This document shows, in pieces, positions 56,245 through 64,000 of a stretch of 64,000 nt of DNA. Where the stretch lies: assembly GCA_025603075.1 (NCBI GenBank), contig MU626327.1, positions 1 through 64,000 on the forward strand, written 5' to 3'. The stretch's first letter is position 1; every line of letters starts with the position of its first letter. A model generated the notes under the pieces. It did no database searches. It was not told the origin of the DNA and was given only the letters and a program-made list of their open reading frames with translations. Origin of the DNA: Neoconidiobolus thromboides FSU 785. Lineage: Eukaryota > Entomophthoromycota > Entomophthoromycetes > Entomophthorales > Neoconidiobolaceae. A program made the position numbers and the translations under genes.

Positions 56245-57808
56245 TCAGTTATAATACCCATAATAACAGTCATCTTCACTTTCCTCCATAGAATGCCATT
56301 GGTGTTCTCTGTAAGCTAACACACGTTTTCTTTCTTCAAATGATTGATAATCTGTACCAATAAATGGCTCTGAAATCATACTGTCCTTATTATCATAACA
56401 ATGTATAAAAGGATGTTTCAGTAGTTCAGTAGCACTAGATCTATCTTTGGGATCCGTGTGCAACATGTGCATTAGAAAATCAGCTGCCATATAAACTACT
56501 GATGGGGTATCACTAGAATTATGACTACTTGTTAGGGATCCGGTGGAGTGGTTATGATGTGAAAAGATAGAGTGACTAGGAGAATGGAAATGGGCCAAAA
56601 AGCTTTTTAGATGGGAAATAACACTTTCCGTAGTACTACTTCTAACCATATTACCACCCAAGTATTGTAGATCACAACCAGCGATATAGTGCTCTAACAT
56701 AGTACCAATTATGATTCCCGCACTATAAATATCGATTTTGGGGGTGCATAACGAATCCGTTTCAAAAACTTCAGGAGCGATGAAACCTAGATAAATGATT
56801 AGATTTCTAAATATCGAACAACCAGTAATCTTACCTGGCGTGCCACATGATGGACAAAGAATTTTGCCATCACTAAATGTTGACAAACCAAAATCTATTA
56901 GAACTAAGTCACCATTTTCATCCGACATAAGATTACTAGGTGTAATATCCATATGAACAATTTGAGCTTTGTGGATGCCTTCAAGTGCCTAAAAATTAGT
57001 TAGTAAAAATAAATGATATCTTTAATCAACTACTCACTTCTAATAATTGTTTTGAATATTTTGCAACGGTTACTAAATCTATTTTCTCAAGCTTTAAAGG
57101 CTTAAGTACAGGTAATACTAAAACTTGGTGACCTTGATTGTCAGTAAAGGTATCTAACAATTGCACCACATGAGGTAAACCATGAACTGAGTTTAAGAAC
57201 AAAAGTTCACGTTCAGCGTCTTTAATATTATACACTGTCTTAAAGGCAAGAGGTGAAAAATCACTTGCGCTAACTCCAAACTCGACTTTGGACATAGTTG
57301 TCTAAATAAAGATAGTTAATAAATATATATTTGATAAGGTCATAATAATCCTACCTCACGCATTGGAATAGTTTCATTAATAATGTAATCTTTTTTATGA
57401 GCTGATATTCGACGCTCGCAAGGAGCTAAATAGGCGTCAGATGTAATATACTCATTTTTTGTTTCATCTGATGGAGTAGGGATGCCTGCAGATGAAGAAG
57501 AGATATCTTCTAAATAAACTGGTTAGCATATGTGCTATTTTTTATTCAATTAATCCAAAACCCCAAAATAAAGTATTAACTTAAATTGAGTCTGGTTTAA
57601 GTAAAAGAGGTAAATTACCATCTGAATCCTCCTTGGCTGATAAGGGGGCAATCACAGATGGTATCCTTTTACGAGGACAATCCTTACTTAAATTACATTT
57701 GTCATCAGAACGAGATATCATAATTGGAGAACATATTGTTTTTGAACGAAATTCTTTTTTAAATAAAGAGTTCATCATACTGTAGTTTGATTTAGAGATA
57801 AGATTCAT
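56245..57808 (-). CDS. Ser/Thr protein kinase, possibly CDC7-like, with aberrant glycine loop
   Basis: Five exons on the minus strand: 57808-57619, 57509-57355, 57301-57038, 56988-56835, 56786-56245; introns 109, 53, 49 and 48 bp; total 434 residues. The first ~110 residues are not conserved. Kinase features in order: LAFKTVYNI (the ATP-binding lysine), AERELLFL (helix C Glu), ALEGIHKAQIVHMDITPSN (catalytic loop with Asp and Asn, but Met where Arg is usual), LIDFGLS, then CGTPGFIAPEV across the last intron, and DIYSAGIII. An insertion rich in Ser/His precedes the last helices (DPKDRSSATELLKHPFI). The segment where a GxGxxG loop is expected (INETIPMRETTMSKVEFG) has no such glycines. The N-lobe and the catalytic-loop wording resemble CDC7-type kinases, but this assignment is weak. 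The last intron is in frame and open, so unspliced mRNA would also be readable. Confidence 0.78.
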
Positions 57809-59985
57809 TAGTTGTGAATTTGAAATAAAGCTATTGATTTTATAACTGTTGATAAGATATTAACAAATAGGTAAGATTGATTGGAGTAAATAGTTAAATG
57901 AATTCTAATATTGTAAAAAATAATGTGAAAAAAGGGAATGAGTCACAAATTTATGGGTTTAAGCTGCCAGCTTAAAGGCCTAGTGTTAAGAATTAAAATG
58001 TTATCACAAATATATTTTTAGTTAATTTTTATTTAGCTTATGGGGATTTAGATGGTTGTTTGAAATAAATTTATTACTTTTTAACACTCGCTAAACCCTT
58101 TTGATTGGTTAAATTTGAAAATTATCCTAAAACTGTAATAAATTTGATAAGGGTTTAGACGCTTAAAGAAGAATGATCGAAAGATTAGCCAAATCTTCTA
58201 TATTTAGTATCCCAACTAAGTTTTTTGGCTTTAAAAGACCATTTTTCTAATATTAAATCAATATATAATATTTATGACATCATCCTTGCCCAATAGATAG
58301 CCACTAAATGGACTATTCTTCAAATGAACTCTTTTAAGGCCTAAAATATTACTTTAACAAGAACTTGATTATAGGCTTAATTTAAACTAATCAATCAAAG
58401 CTTCCAACTAATTTTCAAACTGATTTTAATTGATACCCCACTTTTTTCATTTCAATGAAATGTTGGGTGATCACTTTGTTTAATAGATAAAGACTAGCCA
58501 ATAGAATCTATAACCTTTATCTATAAAGCTATGCTTTTCATATGCCATATGCATTTTATATCACGATATATGTTTAGGGCTTTTCTGAGGTTTTCTTTTT
58601 TCACTTAATTTTCTTTTCTTATCAGTAAGATGTAAAGTCAGGCTTTAAAAATACCATCTAATCAATTAAGGATAAGCATATTTATGAAATTTGATTGGCT
58701 TTATTTTATATATGATGAATTTTTTAGCTTGAATGAAGTTGGAATAGAAATGATTAAAAATTATATTTTATTGGTAGACTTCAAATCAAAATTTCTTAAT
58801 ATACTAAATAAAGGATGCTAAAATAATACGAGTAAAGCTATTAAATTTTATTAATAAAACTATTGTAAATAAATTAGCCTAATAATCGTTAATGGTATAA
58901 TACATAATGAAACTAAATATACTATGATATATATATTAAATATATAATATAAAGGCTCTAACAATGCCAATTAAATAGACTCGATTTCTTTTCGATAAAC
59001 TCAGCTATATCAAATGATTTACTATTATTCCCTTATCAAAGTTTAGGATAATTCAATCCCATGTTATTTATTACAGCTACGTAATGTCATAATCCCCTAT
59101 TTAATGAAATCGTATTTTGTAATATAATTTCATTCGTCTTATTCTGCCTATTTATGTATAAGTTACTTTCACTAATCAAGTAACTTTTCGACATAAGTAA
59201 AACTTGAATAATATTTCGAATTAATGTGACTGTTTTTATCTGAATTTGTTTTGATAGATAAAAAAATAATATATTGTACTTTAACCAAATAGTTATTTGT
59301 TAGATAATGTCTAGTATATTTAAATGTATTTTGTACTTAATATGGTCGGAACCTTTTTAAGTTACTTGACAAATTAATAGAATGAACCTTAAATTTTATA
59401 AACTTACCTTTTCTCAGATTGATTTCCCTGTATTGCGAAACTTCAACCTCGCTACTAGAAATTTGATTTGTTCTTTAATACTCCTTCTGATTCTAAATAA
59501 CTGTCATGTTTATTAATTGAAAATTTAGAATAACTGTCATACCTTCAAACTTTTGAGAAGGATTTCTTAATTAAGTAATTTTAGTGTTAAATTGGATTTT
59601 AATCCAGAAAAATTATAATATTATGTTATAATTTTATGGTTACTTAACTTATTTGAAATTGAAACTATGTTATTTAAATCATCTATAGCACAAAAGCTAT
59701 TATTTTTTTATTTAATGTAAATATAAATTTTAACTTTAAGATTATTTTTAATGGTTTTATTATGTAAATTTTTTATAATTTAGTAAATTTAGTATTATTT
59801 ATGATTATATTAATTTTCTAGTAAAAATTAATAAAATAACTATAATTCAAATATCTTAAATAAATACTAAATCAATAGTATACAACTGCCACATAATAAA
59901 ATAAAGTTTATTAGACAATTAGCTAGTTTAAGTTAAATTTTATTTAAAATAACAGCATTTATAAAATCAACGTTATTTAAATAAA

Positions 59986-60086
59986 TGGGGATGTTTTTTT
60001 TGGTTTCATTACTTTTCTGTCTCTTAAGCACTATTTGAGTAGAAGATTGTTGACAAAATTCTTAAACAAAAAAATACATCCCCAAA
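59986..60086 (-). repeat. MITE copy
   Basis: Complete reverse copy with good ends (GGGGATGTTTTTTTTGG ... AATACATCCCCA). Confidence 0.85.
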
Positions 60087-60331
60087 TACTATTTTATATT
60101 TTAGAAAAGCAGATTGTTTTTAAAAATATTTTAATATTATTTATACAACAATCTCAATGTTATTTTAAATTTTATTAAATATATTTAATTGTTACTAAAA
60201 ACAAATAAAAAAATAAAAATTTTAAATAACAAAACACTTATTAACAAGGTTTTAAAGCTTTTATTAATATTTTGTAAAAATTTGTATTTAAATTCTAATG
60301 TATATATATTTTTATCTAATAGTTTTGATAT

Positions 60332-60426
60332 ATAAGTGTGTTTTAATTTCATCACTTTTTTCATCTTAAAGTGCTATTTGAGCAAAAAAATTGATAGAAT
60401 TCTTAAACGCAACAATACATCCCCAT
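60332..60426 (-). repeat. MITE copy, left end eroded
   Basis: Reverse copy: the first terminal repeat reads ATAAGTGTGTTTTAA, the other is intact (AATACATCCCCATA). Confidence 0.75.
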
Positions 60427-60549
60427 ATTTAATTATTTAATTAATAATAATTGGATAAAAATAAATCTAAAGTAAAAAAAGCATATTTTTAACTAATATT
60501 AAATTAGTTAGATAAAATACTTAGAATTTTTATAACTATTAAAATAGTA

Positions 60550-60598
60550 TAATTTAAAAAATAAAAAGAGTAACGAAGCTAAAAAAACATCTATATAT
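60550..60598 (+). repeat. MITE fragment (right half)
   Basis: AATTTAAAAAATAAAAAGAG ... AAACATCTATATA corresponds to the right half of the element. Confidence 0.5.
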
Positions 60599-60609
60599 CA
60601 ATCATAATA

Positions 60610-60711
60610 TTGAGATGCACTTCTTTGTTCAAGAATTTTATTAATAATTATTTTAACCAAATAGCGCCTTGAAAAATGCAAAAAATGATGAAATCAAAAA
60701 AAACACTCACA
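60610..60711 (+). repeat. MITE copy, diverged
   Basis: Full-length by alignment (TGAGATGCACTTCTTTG ... AACACTCACATATA). Confidence 0.75.
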
Positions 60712-60752
60712 TATATTAACATTTTTTAATTAAAAACTATTATTAAAAGTTA

Positions 60753-60851
60753 GTGGGGGTGTGTTTTTATGTTTAAGAATTTTACTAACTTTTCCGCTCA
60801 AATAGCGCCTGAAAGGTAGAAAAAGTGATGAAGCCAAAAAAACACCTCCAA
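60753..60851 (+). repeat. MITE copy
   Basis: Complete copy with a GGGGGTGTGTTTTT left end, so both ends here resemble the right-end type. Confidence 0.8.
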
Positions 60852-60963
60852 TGATATTGCTTTTTATAATGTTATTAATCAAAAAATTTAAAAATAATAA
60901 GTCATAAGTTATTTTGAGCTATGTTTATAAATTTTGTAGCTGTTTTTGCTTTTTTACTAAAAT

Positions 60964-61063
60964 ATGGAGGTGTTTCTTTATGTTAAGAATTTTACTAACA
61001 ATCTTTCCACTCAAATAGCGCTTAAAAAATGGAAAAATAATGAAATAAAAAAAGATATCCCCT
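60964..61063 (+). repeat. MITE copy
   Basis: Nearly complete; the right end is changed to GATATCCCCTTATA. It lies 75 bp before the LTR-like repeat. Confidence 0.8.
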
Positions 61064-61138
61064 TATATTATTTTGAAAATGCTTATATAAATTTTAAACA
61101 TTTCGTAGTTGTTGTTTTCAGTATCATGATCTCTCAGT

Positions 61139-61600
61139 TGTGAAATCTGGTACTCAGTGTTTAGAGTCAAAAACAGCTATTTCTGGGTTGACTACACTAT
61201 AAGTCGAAAGGTCTTAGTTTATGCGACTAAGATAGACTTGGATTATGAAGAATAGCACGTAATAGGCTACAGACTATGTAAGACAAATAGAATAAACAAT
61301 ACTAATGTAAATCTACGTGAAATACTATTAAGAAAACTTAGTGGCTTTATTAAATATTCGAGATATCAGGGAATGATTCAGTTAGAAAGCCTCAACTAAC
61401 ATACTCTGCGAACTCTTTTATACTCTGAAAAGTATAAATATCAAAATGAGAAGGTAATATTGTTTGGGATGAAGCTAGAAATTCTCATAGCAAATCAAAA
61501 TAAGAACGTGGGATTGATTTTCTCTGAACTCGAGAACACAACAGCTTAGGCGATTGTTATGCTATAATTAACCATGGGACTGACAAGGCGATATTCCACA
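61139..61600 (+). mobile_element. LTR-like dispersed repeat, copy 2 (solo)
   Basis: 462 bp, clearly homologous along its whole length to 20621-21083. It starts TGTGAAATCTGG and ends GATATTCCACA, a better inverted end pair than copy 1. Sequence differences are mainly single-base changes with a few one-base gaps. No internal element is attached. Confidence 0.6.
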
Positions 61601-62047
61601 CAGCTAAGCCTATAAATAACTAGATTACTAATAAGTTTTTTATTAATTTTATCAAAATTAATTAGCTAAACTTATTTAATTGAGTAAAATAATGCTTGAA
61701 AAAAGCTTTTGCTTTGTCAAAAAAATATAAACAGCTAAAATACATAATAAATTAAAGAATATATGGGGATGTCCAAATTAGCTTCATTCTTTATTCAATC
61801 TTTAAATATTTTGAATTTTAAAGACTGCTTAAAATTCTATAAAAACAGATTCTATTAAAAAATAGGAGTATCCGATACAGTTTTAAATTATTTTATTATA
61901 ATTTATATTGTAACTTAGCTGAGTTTTTATTAAATTTAACAGATTCCCAGATTAGCAAGATTTTTACTAATACAAACTATATATTGACATTAATCAAAAT
62001 TATAGTGCCCAAATAAATATATGTCTCCATAAAACTTCATTAGAAAA

Positions 62048-62150
62048 TGAGGGTGTATTTTTTTAGGAATCTTAGCACTAATTTTTGCGCTCCAAATAAA
62101 TAGTGCTTAAAAAATAGGAAAAGTAATGAAACCGAAAAAACATCCCTAAA
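62048..62150 (+). repeat. MITE copy, diverged
   Basis: TGAGGGTGTATTTTTTTAGG ... AACATCCCTAAATA, with a few extra bases in the centre. Confidence 0.75.
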
Positions 62151-62168
62151 TATTTACTGCTAACTACT

Positions 62169-62270
62169 TGGGGATGATTTTTTTGATTTCATTACTTTTT
62201 CCACCTTTTAAGCGCTATTTGAGCGGAAAATTTATTAGTAAAATTCTTAAACGTAAAAATACATTCCCAC
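62169..62270 (-). repeat. MITE copy
   Basis: Reverse copy with a well conserved centre (CCACCTTTTAAGCGCTATTT). It lies 18 bp from the preceding forward copy, so the two converge. Confidence 0.85.
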
Positions 62271-62787
62271 TTTATATATAGGCAATATTGCAGGCTTACT
62301 ATCAAATAAATAAACTATTTTAATATTATAGTTAAATTATTAATATATCACTAATTTAATAAATAGCTTCATGGGAAAGGGTAGTTAGCCTTAAAACTAT
62401 AATTAATCATGCTTATATGATACAAGCAATATAGTAATAATTTTATTTATTATCATAATTATTTGCTCTTTCGCTACTTATTGACTTAAATATTAATAAT
62501 TTAAGTAACGTTGGCATTTGATAGTTGATTTTTATCATCCAATAAACTATTTAATTGCTTAATAAATACCGAAACTTTTAAATTTTATGTTATTTTTAGG
62601 ATAAGCTGGAGTTAATATTTTAATTTTCTAATTTTTTATAAACTTTATAACTTTAGTTGGGATTATGTCACTTTTTTTTTGATTTACCAGATACTGGATA
62701 ATAATATAGTTTACTATTATATTTAACGAAATATAAATACTTTTTAATATTTTATATTATTAATATTTTTTTATACTTCTGTTTTTT

Positions 62788-62872
62788 TGTATTTTTGTGT
62801 TTAAAAATTTTACTAACAAATTTTCCGCTTAAAAAATGGAAAAAACAATGAAGTCAAAAAAAATACTCTTGT
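62788..62872 (+). repeat. MITE copy, centre deleted
   Basis: Lacks the CAAATAGCG block (CCGCTTAAAAAATGG), and the left GGGGATG end is worn away. Confidence 0.7.
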
Positions 62873-63476
62873 ATCTTATCTGTTCATAAAATATACACAG
62901 ATCTAAAAATCTAGAATTTGGTATGGTGTACCTTCCATATCAATTAGCAATGACCTATCAAAGAATACCCAAATATGAAAAAGAATGTTAATTTATTGAT
63001 GGAAAGTATACTTATGTTAATTTCAACTTAAACATCTACTGTAAAGATAACTTTTTAGTGATAAAGAATCAAATCTTAAAGATTTTCTATGTAGTCAGTT
63101 TGCGAAATCTAATTTATTTAAATGAATTTTTCCTTAAAATAATCACCTTTACCTCTCTACCCTTACATTTACTATTTATACCTTAATCAATATTGATAAT
63201 CCAAAAGCTAAATTTTAATCTGTCAATTGAGTAGTCCAATACGCCTATTGAATATCCCTTAAAATAAATTCCAGATGCTTACATGGCATAATTCAATGTG
63301 TAAATAAGCCCCCTATCAGACTATAAAAAAGCTTTGGGCTTGATATTAAGGAATCGCTGAGCTAAATAAAATGATTTCCATTATCAGGATATTTGTTTTT
63401 TTAAACAAATTATTTGAAAGCTATAAGGCATCTAATTGTATCTTCACACCCTTTTAAGTCATCGGTTGTGAATTTA

Positions 63477-64000
63477 TTAATGTTTTTTGTTGGTTGATAC
63501 CGTTCCGCAGTAGTTTTCTATTTCAAACTTCCTCCATTTGATACTTGGATTATTAAGCTCTTTAGCTACATCAGGTACTTTAGAGTATATATAATATATC
63601 CCTATCATAGCTATACAGGGAAACATTATAGAGTCTGTCTCAGCTTCTATTAACACCATGTGCTTATTACTATTATCAGAATTTTTAATATCCTTTAATT
63701 TTGAGTTACTTTATATTTTATCGTTATTTTGAGAGGATTCAATAGCCTTAGTTATCAGCTCAGGCCCCGAGTCTTTTAAAATAATTTGTACTTTGTTTCC
63801 TTGAACTCCAATTAAAATGCTTTTATTTCCTGAAAAATACATATCTGGTTTTGTATGTGTTCCTTCTTTAGGCGTATGAAGAATTGTGTCTCTCTGCGGT
63901 CTTATTGCTAGTTTGGTCCTAGTATACTCAAATACTCTTAACGATTGAAGTATATATTCATTTACTGCACTTTCTTGGTTTGCATCTGTTTCAGTTGGTG
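63477..64000 (-). pseudogene. Broken or partial unidentified reading frame at the window edge
   Basis: One minus-strand frame enters at the right edge and runs to a stop at 63477-63479, with a single in-frame TAA at 63711-63713. It could be a real gene whose intron I failed to place, or a recently broken one. The upstream part includes YILQSLRVFEYTRTKLAIRP, then HTPKEGTHTKPDMYFSGNK followed by ILIGVQGNK. The D...(15)...Q-x-x-K spacing loosely recalls a PD-(D/E)XK nuclease core, but with Gln in place of the acidic residue, so I do not assign a function. The downstream part has MVLIEAETDSIMFPC and IKWRKFEIENYC. Composition is less AT-rich than neighbouring DNA, which favours former coding. The family was not recognised. 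Confidence 0.45.

Larger units (their letters stand above)
57809..63476. other. Gene-free repeat-rich stretch
   Basis: No gene is visible in 5.7 kb. From 59.9 to 62.9 kb it holds eight MITE copies, one fragment and the second LTR-like repeat. The part 57.8-59.9 kb has neither gene nor recognisable repeat. Confidence 0.6.

Noticed and set aside
61763-61790. ATATGGGGATGTCC resembling a MITE left end
   Set aside because: The similarity stops after about 10 bases and no core or right end follows.
60000-62900. CRISPR-like array suggested by closely spaced repeats
   Set aside because: Repeats are ~100 bp, irregularly spaced, in both orientations and found throughout the window; the sequence is nuclear eukaryotic.
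1-64000. tRNA or rRNA genes
   Set aside because: I looked for conserved tRNA B-box-like strings and rRNA blocks and saw none convincing. A covariance-model scan would be decisive.

Overview
This 64 kb window is a strongly AT-rich nuclear segment of a fungal genome. The evidence is spliceosomal introns of about 42-109 nt (mostly 42-60, GTAAT/GTAAG donors, TAG acceptors), a family of proteins resembling the fungal-specific transcription factor (MHR) domain, and conserved single-copy fungal or eukaryotic genes: an arginine-type carbamoyl-phosphate synthetase large chain with a presequence, HEL2/ZNF598, XAP5/FAM50, an ERG26-like dehydrogenase and a Ser/Thr kinase. The composition and the expansion of MHR proteins suggest an early-diverging fungus, for example the Conidiobolus/Entomophthorales group. 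That placement is inference and was not tested.

Layout. 1-19.3 kb: a cluster of MHR-like genes and pseudogenes (partial gene at the left edge, intact genes at 3.8, 8.8 and 16.5 kb, decayed copies at 5.7-7.3 and 17.6-19.3 kb). The carbamoyl-phosphate synthetase gene (11.1-14.6 kb) and a small membrane protein gene (17.0 kb) are interleaved with it. 19.3-33.9 kb: gene-poor, with one intact MHR gene (22.6-24.4 kb), two further pseudogenes (29.1-30.2 and 31.2-32.9 kb) and many copies of a short transposon-like element. 33.9-57.8 kb: mostly ordinary genes, namely an MFS transporter, a large AT-hook protein, HEL2/ZNF598-like ligase, GGCT/AIG2-like protein, ERG26-like dehydrogenase, a coiled-coil protein, another MHR-like gene, XAP5/FAM50-like protein and a kinase. 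57.8-64 kb: gene-poor, with a second dense patch of the short element and a broken reading frame at the right edge.

Most genes were rebuilt by joining exons by eye. Every junction given uses GT...AG and keeps the reading frame, and each total length is a multiple of three. The small GGCT/AIG2 gene, exon 1 of the coiled-coil gene and most XAP5, HEL2 and kinase exons only appear this way.

The dominant repeat is a roughly 100 bp element with imperfect terminal inverted repeats (GGGGATGTATTTTT / GGGGGTGTTTTTTT) in about 30 copies of both orientations. A copy inside the pseudogene at 18.8 kb can be compared with intact paralogues as the empty site; it shows a two-base TA target duplication, as expected of a Tc1/mariner-type MITE. 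No transposase gene was seen. Four MHR copies carry this element 82-96 bp after their stop codon, one pseudogene is truncated exactly at it, and one pseudogene holds two copies. A second repeat of about 463 bp with LTR-like ends occurs at 20.6 and 61.1 kb.

Points most worth a second look: an MHR family whose members lack any visible Zn2Cys6 cluster; an unidentified decayed reading frame at 7.4-8.5 kb in which nearly every stop is TAA/TAG at positions that could have been glutamine; and the recurrent placement of the MITE beside MHR genes.
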